Below are positions 1 through 7,062 of a stretch of 64,000 nt of DNA, in pieces (within the stretch, counting starts at the first letter, position 1; the number at the start of each line of letters is the position of its first letter). The notes under the pieces were generated by a model. It made no database searches. It was not told the DNA's origin and was given only the letters and a program-made list of their open reading frames with translations. A program made the position numbers and the translations under genes. Location: contig NZ_BNAO01000003.1 of assembly GCF_014653435.1 (NCBI RefSeq), forward strand, positions 99,338 through 163,337, read 5' to 3'. Source of the stretch: Alishewanella longhuensis (GTDB taxonomy: Bacteria; Pseudomonadota; Gammaproteobacteria; Enterobacterales; Alteromonadaceae).

Positions 1-676
1 CGCTGGGAACAATGCAAAGCGTGCTTTCTGCCGCCTGTTGCCAACAGGCTAGCAGTGTTTCTAAGTATTGGTGTGAATAGGCAAATAACGAAACCCGCCG
101 GTCAAAAGATAAAGCATTAGCCAGATCGAGTTGCTGCCAAAACTGTTGCTGGGCTTGTCTATCTTGTGCAAAGGCGGCTAAAGCAGGCAATAAGTGTTGC
201 TCACGTAACAGGCCGCCGGTTTTTTCAGTAAAGCCCGGGAAAAAAAAGTATTTCGTTAACGCGAGCTGAGGCTGTGGTGAGGCCATACCGTGGCACTCCT
301 CTACCCAATCTTCAGCCGATAAATATTCGACATTGAGCCACAACGGCTTTATTTGCATTGCCGCCATCTGCTGCTGATACGCCAGCGGAATATGACAAGC
401 CAAGGCCTCTATCACCACTGTGGCTGGCACAATGCATGACCAGTCGATAGCTCCGTGCCAATGTCGCACCTCAACACCGCAAATTTGTTGTGTTGCTGAT
501 AATGGCTCTACCTCATCGCATAAGCGCTGGAAACTGTGTAAATCGTCCACCCATAACCGCACTGCGATACCGTGCTCAGCCACCAGTTGCCGGCTTAACC
601 GCCAGCAAATGCCTATATCGCCGAAATTATCCACCACGGCACAAAAAATATCCCAATGTTGCGGCTTATGCTGCAT
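1..676 (-). CDS. earP: EF-P arginine rhamnosyltransferase EarP (5' part, runs off the window)
   Basis: My translation of the minus strand from an ATG at 676 gives 225 codons that continue past position 1, so only the N-terminal part is here. The N-terminus reads DIFCAVVDNFGDIGICWRL, the signature of EarP (old DUF2331). Asp16 and Asp20 correspond to the two catalytic aspartates known in this family. A second family motif, FFFPGFTEKTGG, lies further on. EarP transfers rhamnose from dTDP-L-rhamnose to a conserved arginine of elongation factor P, which relieves stalling at polyproline; it acts in the cytoplasm. It is the third gene of a minus-strand run after two small unknown genes (15-base gap). 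The EF-P gene is usually adjacent and would be expected beyond the left edge. No strong ribosome-binding site is visible before the start. Confidence 0.9.
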   Translation of the reverse strand, partial: MQHKPQHWDIFCAVVDNFGDIGICWRLSRQLVAEHGIAVRLWVDDLHSFQRLCDEVEPLSATQQICGVEVRHWHGAIDWSCIVPATVVIEALACHIPLAYQQQMAAMQIKPLWLNVEYLSAEDWVEECHGMASPQPQLALTKYFFFPGFTEKTGGLLREQHLLPALAAFAQDRQAQQQFWQQLDLANALSFDRRVSLFAYSHQYLETLLACWQQAAESTLCIVPS

Positions 677-691
677 AAAAGTCGTTTAATC

Positions 692-1042
692 TTACCAAAG
701 TTGGCGAATTATAGCGGAGAACGCGCGGAGAAACAGGAAAAACCAAAGCAACAGCAATGCGGTCAGCAACAGGCAAAGGATCCACTGCCAAAGCCAATAA
801 AAAAAACGTTTTATCCGCCCGGTTTGCTGTTTTACCTCTGCTGAAAATAAGGACACCATTAAGAGCAGACAAAGTAGGAAAATTAAGGTGACCAGTAAAG
901 GCAGCAACCATTGCTCACTCGTTACTTGGCTCCCCCAGAGTAATACGATAGCAAAACTTGCCGTTACACCAAAGGCCAGCAACGCAAACAGCCGACGAAA
1001 AGGATTAAGCCGCTGCGCCAGCTTACGATATAACTTCAACAT
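692..1042 (-). CDS. Small two- to three-helix membrane protein, unknown function
   Basis: This 116-residue protein has a basic N-terminus (KLYRKLAQRLNPFRR) followed by strongly hydrophobic segments at about residues 18-36, 44-66 and 83-110. It therefore looks like a small inner-membrane protein with three helices. I recognise no family. Its start overlaps the end of the upstream unknown gene by 7 bases, and earP begins 15 bases after its stop, so the three genes are probably co-transcribed. Translational coupling to the upstream gene is likely because the ribosome-binding site lies inside that gene. Confidence 0.7.
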   Translation of the reverse strand: MLKLYRKLAQRLNPFRRLFALLAFGVTASFAIVLLWGSQVTSEQWLLPLLVTLIFLLCLLLMVSLFSAEVKQQTGRIKRFFYWLWQWILCLLLTALLLLWFFLFLRAFSAIIRQLW

Positions 1043-1569
1043 TCTGAGGTTTCTCGTTGCAGTAAATTAAGCGGATATAAGGGTAAAATACCCGATAAGC
1101 CCTGCATATCACCTATCACCCAGATTTGCTCAAAAGGATGCTGTTTCGGCATATGAAGTTTATTGCAATGAGTTAACATATCATGGCGCCGCCACAGCGG
1201 GTTGGCATTGCGGATCACTAACCAAACCCGCTCACTGTCATAGCTTTTTTCTGCTTTATTACAAATAATGCGATTAAGCGCGGCTAGCATTCTTTGTTCA
1301 ACCGGCACCCGCAACAGAGACAGTAATTCTTTGTGGGTTTGTGCACTTAGCTCGCGCCCTAAAATATGCATCGCCTCCACTTCGCTGCCGTACAGGTGGG
1401 CAATTTCTAAATCAAGCTTTTGATCGGCGTAATAGCAAGAAACATCTGGCCTGGCAGGTTCATTGTGCCAGATATGCCGCATCTTCACTTGATAGCGCTG
1501 CTCATAAAGCCGCATAAAAACTCTGGCGGCTTCATGCTCTAATAAAATTTTTTCTTCGCTGCCATTCAT
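1036..1569 (-). CDS. Hypothetical 177-residue cytoplasmic protein
   Basis: The protein is soluble, with no signal peptide or membrane segment. Residues about 41-62 read PDVSCYYADQKLDLEIAHLYG, spacing that resembles the PD-(D/E)xK nuclease core (acidic residue, about ten residues, then E-x-x), but an alanine stands where the catalytic lysine would be. The resemblance is weak and could be chance. The first part is rich in charged residues (EEKILLEHEAARVFMRLYEQRY). It is the first gene of the run leading to earP and overlaps the next gene by 7 bases. No known family is recognised, so no function is assigned. Confidence 0.65.
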   Translation of the reverse strand: MNGSEEKILLEHEAARVFMRLYEQRYQVKMRHIWHNEPARPDVSCYYADQKLDLEIAHLYGSEVEAMHILGRELSAQTHKELLSLLRVPVEQRMLAALNRIICNKAEKSYDSERVWLVIRNANPLWRRHDMLTHCNKLHMPKQHPFEQIWVIGDMQGLSGILPLYPLNLLQRETSEC

Positions 1570-1619
1570 TTAGATAAGTACATAGCCTTTTGCTGTTAAC
1601 CATATAACGAGCTTATCAT

Positions 1620-2240
1620 CTATACCGCACTAAAATAATAGTGCCACAGTTCTAGGAGTACCGGAACTACCGATAACAACAAAATAAGCCCCATCAGCAG
1701 ATTAAAAATGCGCTGTGCTACGGCGTTATTTAATACCTTTTTCAATACGGCACCGAACAACAACCAAATACCAACACAGGGAAAAGCAACCAGTAAAAAC
1801 GCCAGGGTAATAGCAGACACTTCTAACCAGTATACACCCGCTACTGTAGTAAAGGCTGCCATGGCACCGGAGGCCATTACCCAGGCCTTGCCATTAACCC
1901 ACTGAAATAATGCTGCTTGCCAAAAAGTTAAGGCTTTACTTTTACCGGTTGCGATATGTTCGGGTTTAGCACTGGCGATTTTATACGCCAAATACAACAA
2001 ATAAGCGGTACCCAGTACTTTAATCAGTTGATGCAGATGCGGATAACGATCGAAAACCACACCAAAACCCAGCCCAACCACCAACACCATTAATGGAAAA
2101 CCTAAACAAATCCCCAACCAATGCGGCAGGCTGGCTTTAATGCCATAGTTAACCCCGGAAGACATAATCATCACATTATTAGGGCCTGGCGTGATGGTGG
2201 TTGAAAACGCAAAAAACAGTACCGCCCAAAAAATCTCCAT
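1620..2240 (-). CDS. LysE/RhtB-family amino-acid exporter
   Basis: This 206-residue membrane protein carries the family signature near its N-terminus (TTITPGPNNVMIMSSG) and about six hydrophobic segments, as expected for LysE/RhtB exporters. Members export amino acids or their derivatives from the cytoplasm; the substrate cannot be read from sequence. I start at the ATG at 2240, not the GTG nine bases upstream, because GAGG lies eight bases before the ATG and would touch the GTG. The gene is monocistronic and divergent from the DUF3185 gene; an 8-base inverted repeat lies between them. Confidence 0.88.
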   Translation of the reverse strand: MEIFWAVLFFAFSTTITPGPNNVMIMSSGVNYGIKASLPHWLGICLGFPLMVLVVGLGFGVVFDRYPHLHQLIKVLGTAYLLYLAYKIASAKPEHIATGKSKALTFWQAALFQWVNGKAWVMASGAMAAFTTVAGVYWLEVSAITLAFLLVAFPCVGIWLLFGAVLKKVLNNAVAQRIFNLLMGLILLLSVVPVLLELWHYYFSAV

Positions 2241-2272
2241 TTCACTCACCTCAATACTTTGCTGTTATTCAA

Positions 2273-2302
2273 CACAGATTCAGTTCCGCAGGCTAATCTG
2301 TG
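2273..2302. repeat. Inverted repeat in a divergent promoter region
   Basis: CACAGATT (2273-2280) and AATCTGTG (2295-2302) form a perfect 8-base inverted repeat with 14 bases between the arms. It lies between the divergent LysE-type exporter and the DUF3185 gene. The spacing would suit a dimeric regulator on two successive helical turns; no regulator gene is adjacent. Confidence 0.4.
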
Positions 2303-2368
2303 CTATACCTAACCACGACGGCAATAGTTAACGCTATGCTACAGCGGTTCACACCACAGGAGAATAAC

Positions 2369-2563
2369 ATGAATAAAATAATTGGATTAGCACTACTGGT
2401 AGCGGGCGCAATTTTGCTGTATTTCGGTTATACCGAGTACAACTCTACCGCTTCTCAGGTTACCGAAATGGTTACTGGTAACCCCACTGACAACGCCATC
2501 TGGTTTTTAGTGGGTGGTGCCATCGCCGCTATCGTCGGTGTTGGTATGTTACTAAAAAAATAG
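2369..2563 (+). CDS. DUF3185-type small membrane protein
   Basis: This 64-residue protein has two hydrophobic helices (about residues 3-20 and 44-62) joined by a polar stretch containing a YTEYNSTA motif, the layout of DUF3185 proteins. I chose the ATG at 2369, preceded by CAGGAGAATAAC, over an in-frame ATG 69 bases upstream that has no ribosome-binding site. The function of the family is unknown; it is presumably an inner-membrane protein. A terminator shared with convergent glnS follows. Confidence 0.8.
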   Translation: MNKIIGLALLVAGAILLYFGYTEYNSTASQVTEMVTGNPTDNAIWFLVGGAIAAIVGVGMLLKK

Positions 2564-2578
2564 TAGCCGCATAAAAGT

Positions 2579-2610
2579 AAAAAACCGGGCTTATCACACC
2601 CGGCTTTTTT
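2579..2610. terminator. Bidirectional terminator between DUF3185 gene and glnS
   Basis: An A-run, a CCGGG / CCCGG stem with a nine-base loop, and a T-run lie between two convergent genes, so the structure can end transcription from both sides. Confidence 0.8.
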
Positions 2611-2656
2611 CTAACTGCAACAAAGAACCTTTGCCAAACCTAAAGGTACCGCAAAA

Positions 2657-4321
2657 TTACTCTTCTTCCTTGCCCCAAACATCACGCAGCCCTACCGTGC
2701 GATTAAACACCAAGGCCGCCGCAGTTGAGTCTTTATTGTCAGCGCAATAGTAGCCTTCACGTTCAAACTGATAAGCTTTTTCTGCCACTGCCTGCTGTAA
2801 AGATGGCTCGGCAAAACCGTGCTTAACAACTAATGACTGCGGATTAATCGTTGTCATAAAGTCATCTTCTGCTGCCGGATTAGCCACACTAAATAGCCTG
2901 TCGTATACCCGAAACTCTGCTGGCAACGCCTGAGTTTGCTCTACCCAATGAATAACGCCGCGGACCTTGCGGCCGTCTGCCGGGTTTTCACCCAGTGTTT
3001 CAGGCAAGTAAGAGCATTTAAGTTCCAGCACCTGGCCCTGCTCGTCTTTAATCACTTCGTCAGCATGAATAACATAAGCATTACGCAAACGCACATCACC
3101 ACCAAGCACTAAGCGCTTATATTTTTTATTGGCCTCTTCACGGAAATCGGCACGATCAATATACACAGTGCGGCCAAAAGGCAATTGTCGCTCACCCATA
3201 TCTTCTTTTGGATGATTAGGAGCACTTAACCATTCCAATTTATCTTCCGGATAATTGGTAATGGTGACTTTTATCGGATCCAGCACGGCCATAGCGCGAG
3301 GAGCTGCGGCATCTAAATCTTCGCGAATACAGGCTTCCAGTGCGCTCATTTCGATCACGTTGTCTTGCTTGGTTACACCAATGCGCTTCGCAAACTCACG
3401 AATAGCGGCAGGCGTGTAACCACGACGACGTAAACCAGCAATGGTTGGCATCCGCGGATCGTCCCAGCCACTGACGACTTGCTGCTCGACTAAGGTTTGC
3501 AATTTACGCTTACTCATCACCGCATATTCTAAATTAAGACGCGAGAATTCAATTTGCTGCGGATGACAGGCAATAGTGATATTGTCTAAAATCCAATCGT
3601 ATAAACGGCGGTTATCCTGGAACTCCAGCGTACAAAGCGAATGAGTAATACCTTCCAGCGCGTCGGAAATACAATGGGTAAAGTCGTACATCGGGTAAAT
3701 GCACCAGCTATCACCGGTTTGATGATGGTGGGCAAACTTCACCCGGTAAATCACCGGATCGCGCATACACATAAAGCTGGACGCCATATCAATCTTGGCG
3801 CGCAGCGAACACTCGCCTTCTTTAAAACCGCCTGCTCGCATCTTTTCAAACAGCGCTAAATTCTCTGCTGGGCTAGTATCACGGTATGGGCTAGGCTTAC
3901 CTGGCTGCGTTAAATTGCCACGGTACTCGCGCATTTGTTCGGCATTTAAGAAACAGACATAGGCTAAACCCTTGTTAATTAGCTCAACCGCATAACCATA
4001 CAACTGCTCAAAGTAATCCGATGAATAACGGACTGCACCTGACCACTGAAAACCTAGCCATTTTACGTCTCGCTGAATAGACTCAACAAACTCAACGTTT
4101 TCTTTTTCCGGGTTGGTATCATCAAACCGTAAGTTACACTGGCCCTGGTAATCCTGCGCTATGCCAAAATTTAAACAAATCGATTTAGCATGGCCAATGT
4201 GCAAATAGCCATTAGGTTCCGGCGGAAAACGGGTTTGCACGGTGTTGTGCTTAGCACTGGCTAAATCGGCATCGATAATTTGCCGAATAAAATTTGTTGG
4301 GCGTGGCGTAACGTCCGACAT
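2657..4321 (-). CDS. glnS: Glutaminyl-tRNA synthetase
   Basis: This 554-residue class I aminoacyl-tRNA synthetase charges tRNA-Gln with glutamine. The HIGH signature is in [11 protein letters not shown] (about residues 37-47), and the KMSKS-like loop is VMSKRKL (about residue 268). The ordering and length match the enterobacterial enzyme (about 554 residues), with the beta-barrel anticodon-binding domains after residue 340. AGGA stands about 12 bases before the ATG, rather far. The gene is monocistronic and converges on the DUF3185 gene across a shared terminator. Confidence 0.97.
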   Translation of the reverse strand: MSDVTPRPTNFIRQIIDADLASAKHNTVQTRFPPEPNGYLHIGHAKSICLNFGIAQDYQGQCNLRFDDTNPEKENVEFVESIQRDVKWLGFQWSGAVRYSSDYFEQLYGYAVELINKGLAYVCFLNAEQMREYRGNLTQPGKPSPYRDTSPAENLALFEKMRAGGFKEGECSLRAKIDMASSFMCMRDPVIYRVKFAHHHQTGDSWCIYPMYDFTHCISDALEGITHSLCTLEFQDNRRLYDWILDNITIACHPQQIEFSRLNLEYAVMSKRKLQTLVEQQVVSGWDDPRMPTIAGLRRRGYTPAAIREFAKRIGVTKQDNVIEMSALEACIREDLDAAAPRAMAVLDPIKVTITNYPEDKLEWLSAPNHPKEDMGERQLPFGRTVYIDRADFREEANKKYKRLVLGGDVRLRNAYVIHADEVIKDEQGQVLELKCSYLPETLGENPADGRKVRGVIHWVEQTQALPAEFRVYDRLFSVANPAAEDDFMTTINPQSLVVKHGFAEPSLQQAVAEKAYQFEREGYYCADNKDSTAAALVFNRTVGLRDVWGKEEE

Positions 4322-4511
4322 AGTAATGAGTGTCCTTTTTTAATAACGGGAAACGAACAATTAGCGGCATTATAACAGCAGAAGCAACGCTGACCAGCGT
4401 CTGTGAGCATCGAACGCTAAGTTTTTAAAATCGTCTATCTTTTATTAGATAGCAGGCAAAGAGCAACCTGCTACCTAAGGTGTTTTCAGCTGTTCCAGTC
4501 TGACTGGTGAT
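4322..4511. other. Intergenic region with two small hairpins
   Basis: Downstream of the halogenase gene the minus strand can form a hairpin GTAGCAGG...CCTGCTAT (about 4450-4474) followed by an A/T-rich stretch, a possible weak terminator. Next to the halogenase stop lies the palindrome CCAGTC-T-GACTGG (4495-4507). I see no gene here; the remainder is leader for glnS. Confidence 0.4.
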
Positions 4512-6137
4512 TCAAACCCATCCTGCAGGTTTAGATGCTGTCACATATTGCTGTTTACCAAGCACTTTTTCTAACCAAATCGCATGAGGGGGCAACTTGT
4601 TTTTTGCCATTTGTACACGTTGCAGAATAGCGCGGTGTATTTGTGTTGGTGGCAGTGACGGGCCGTATCGATCAAGCATCTCGTCTTTCAAGTAATCCAT
4701 ACCATAAAGGATACATTGATAGCTCTCGTGATTCCATAATCCTCCGGTATCAACCGCTGCACGCATATCGCTAAAACCTTCACTGGTCCCGAGCGCATTC
4801 ATCCCTGCAAACCACTGATCTTGGAAATCATGCGCACTAGGCGGCTTAATTTTCCAAAAAGCCAATTTGGCCTGCAATCTATCGGTAATACGCTCCGGCT
4901 TCTGTACTTCACGCCAAAACGCAGTATCAGTGCGCTTTGTCATGCAATAATGCATATTAATAAAGTCGAGAATTTCATAAAATCGGTTAGACAAGATTCG
5001 ATTATAGCGGCTAGCTAAAACCGGCATATCAGCCTTATTAAACGGAAAATGCTCTGCTAACACTACAGCACCTAGATCGCTTAAATAAAGACCGGTTGAC
5101 TCCAATGGTTCAATAAAACCACCAGATAAACCAATGGCAACACAGTTACCTTGCCAATTCTGCTTACGACGTCCTACTTTAAAGTTAACGATACGATGTG
5201 GTAGGTGCTCGCAGCCAGCACCTTGATACGCTCTCATCTCACGTTCAGCAGCATCAATATCGATAAAAGCACTACTATGAACATAACCGACAGAACGCTG
5301 ATTTTGCATTGGAATATCCCAAATCCAACCGTTGGATAATGCTGTCGCTGTAGTGTAGGGCCTTATCATGCCCGGATAGAAGTGATCGTAGGGAATGTGC
5401 ATGGTAATAGCTCTATCGCATAACAACCACTGCGAGCAATCCTCAAAACCTACCCCCATCTTCTGTTCTATTAGTTTCGCACTAAAACCAGTACAATCAA
5501 CAAAAAGATCTGCCGTAATGCGCTCACCTTGTGAAGTTAAAACAGCAGCAATATGCTCTGCTGAGTCCATCTCCACATCAGTCATATTGGCTAAGGTATG
5601 TGTAACGCCTCGCGCCACTGAAAAATCGCGCAGGTAATCAGCAAACTTCTGCGCATTCATGTGATAGGCATAGTTTAACGGTGGCCCCATATCCCAAGCA
5701 CCAAGCATTTTAGGTGCTAAGCCCATTTCACAAATCAAAGGTTGCGCCGAGCAAGTTTCCATAAATGGAATACTACGATCACTGCGTAACCATTCATCCG
5801 CCAAGTGATCTAAAGGTTGGGTACGCATACTGCTAAACGGGTGATGATAAAAAGAGTTGTTATTGTGTACCCAATTGGTATATTTGATCGATTGTTTGAA
5901 AGTCGCATCCGTAGCACGCATAAATTCTAACTCGTCAACACCAATGACCGCCAGTAAATGCCGCATTGAGGGAATTGTCGCCTCTCCTACTGAAATCCTT
6001 GGAATATCTGGCGATTCAATTAACTGGATCTGCACCCGCGGCGATATACCGCCTTTGTTCAAAGCACCGTTAAGATAGGCTGCGGTCATCCAACCAGCTG
6101 ATCCACCACCCACTATCAACACTTTAGGCATGTTCAT
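4512..6137 (-). CDS. Flavin-dependent tryptophan halogenase family protein
   Basis: The 541-residue protein has the length and motif order of PrnA-type halogenases. A dinucleotide-binding GGGSAGW lies at residues 10-16 and VGEATIP at about 50-56. Lys81 in TFKQSIKYTNW matches the catalytic lysine that carries the lysine-chloramine in PrnA. The diagnostic WIWDIP (WxWxIP) is near residue 271, and the active-site glutamate lies in EPLESTG near residue 345. The motifs suggest an active enzyme that uses reduced FAD, oxygen and halide to halogenate an indole or other aromatic substrate; no flavin reductase is encoded nearby. AGGGG stands seven bases before the ATG. It lies 10 bases after the sulfotransferase-like gene and is the last gene of the locus. 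No NRPS or PKS gene is near. The substrate is unknown and need not be free tryptophan. Confidence 0.9.
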   Translation of the reverse strand: MNMPKVLIVGGGSAGWMTAAYLNGALNKGGISPRVQIQLIESPDIPRISVGEATIPSMRHLLAVIGVDELEFMRATDATFKQSIKYTNWVHNNNSFYHHPFSSMRTQPLDHLADEWLRSDRSIPFMETCSAQPLICEMGLAPKMLGAWDMGPPLNYAYHMNAQKFADYLRDFSVARGVTHTLANMTDVEMDSAEHIAAVLTSQGERITADLFVDCTGFSAKLIEQKMGVGFEDCSQWLLCDRAITMHIPYDHFYPGMIRPYTTATALSNGWIWDIPMQNQRSVGYVHSSAFIDIDAAEREMRAYQGAGCEHLPHRIVNFKVGRRKQNWQGNCVAIGLSGGFIEPLESTGLYLSDLGAVVLAEHFPFNKADMPVLASRYNRILSNRFYEILDFINMHYCMTKRTDTAFWREVQKPERITDRLQAKLAFWKIKPPSAHDFQDQWFAGMNALGTSEGFSDMRAAVDTGGLWNHESYQCILYGMDYLKDEMLDRYGPSLPPTQIHRAILQRVQMAKNKLPPHAIWLEKVLGKQQYVTASKPAGWV

Positions 6138-6147
6138 CTTTATACCC

Positions 6148-6939
6148 CTAGTAATAACCCAGCATATGTCTTAAACCAGGAGCTGCATACTCCACCAAAC
6201 GCTTTTGTATATCAGGCAGTTCGTCGGGTAACTCGCTAGTTAGCCCTACCAAGTTTTCTCGATAAGTGCCGCTTTGCTTGCGATCAGAACCTACTTCAAG
6301 ACGTTTGCGCCAATCATCAGGTAACACACCATCTTTGAGAACCGGCTGCAATAAATCGGTAAAATAGCGTTCAGCGGCTGGCGTATTTAGTATTTTTAAA
6401 TGCTTAATAACATCTTCAAAACGCACTAATTTAATACCCGTACCTAACCAAGCGATTGAGTTATGTGTATATATTTCGTTTAGCGTGGGCGCTTTTTGAT
6501 AAATGCCAAATATCATCATATTCAGCATCTCCTCTATGCTCACCCTACCACCTTTAAGATGATCCATTTGTCCCTGGAAAGTGTCAGATAAGAAAAAACG
6601 AGCTCGCGCTAACACCCAATCATAGGGATCACGAACAATAACATAATGAACTGCCGATTGAGTGGCCAACGCTGAATCGTCAGAAAATAATAGGTGTCCC
6701 CAACTCAGCATCGGTTGCTTTGGATTAAAAGCAGGCAAACAATGCCTTAAATTTGGGATTTGCACAAAAGCTTGATGATACTGTTGCGCGACTGGTACAA
6801 ACATTCTGAAAATATTTCGAAGCAAATGAGTTCCGCATTTTGGAACTGAATTCAAGAATACAGGCTGCTGCAGCGGAGATTGCTCAAACTGGTGATTTAT
6901 CTCATTCAATGTATCAGGTTTAGCAAAAACGGTAGGCAT
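6148..6939 (-). CDS. Sulfotransferase-like protein (P-loop, PAPS-type)
   Basis: From the ATG at 6939 the product is 263 residues. Near the N-terminus, NSVPKCGTHLLRNIF resembles the 5'-phosphosulfate-binding loop of sulfotransferases (PKSGTTW type). VIVRDPYDWVLARARFF resembles the 3'-phosphate-binding segment, and RKQSGTYRENL near the C-terminus resembles the RKGxxGDWK region, so the three PAPS-binding elements occur in the right order. I prefer this ATG (GGAAG eight bases upstream) to a GTG 57 bases earlier that has no ribosome-binding site. It is probably co-transcribed with the halogenase. It may sulfate the same small molecule or a glycan. PAPS dependence is inferred from motifs only. Confidence 0.72.
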   Translation of the reverse strand: MPTVFAKPDTLNEINHQFEQSPLQQPVFLNSVPKCGTHLLRNIFRMFVPVAQQYHQAFVQIPNLRHCLPAFNPKQPMLSWGHLLFSDDSALATQSAVHYVIVRDPYDWVLARARFFLSDTFQGQMDHLKGGRVSIEEMLNMMIFGIYQKAPTLNEIYTHNSIAWLGTGIKLVRFEDVIKHLKILNTPAAERYFTDLLQPVLKDGVLPDDWRKRLEVGSDRKQSGTYRENLVGLTSELPDELPDIQKRLVEYAAPGLRHMLGYY

Positions 6940-7009
6940 GAGTGCCACTTCCAGATAGTAGGAACCAGACAACCAACAGTAGACTGACGGCTCCACAAAT
7001 TAACTCAAC

Positions 7010-7037
7010 AAAAAAATGCCGACGACAGTCGGCATTT
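7010..7037 (-). terminator. Terminator after the TonB-dependent receptor gene
   Basis: On the minus strand a perfect 10-base stem (AAATGCCGAC / GTCGGCATTT) with a four-base loop is followed by seven T. It lies between the receptor stop and the sulfotransferase start, so the two downstream genes need read-through or their own promoter. Confidence 0.85.
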
Positions 7038-7062
7038 ACATTCAACTACAAAAACCTAGCAT

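Noticed and set aside
4495..4507. Palindrome CCAGTC-T-GACTGG after the halogenase gene as an operator or attachment site
   Set aside because: Arms of six bases with no direct repeat, integrase or T-run nearby; could arise by chance.
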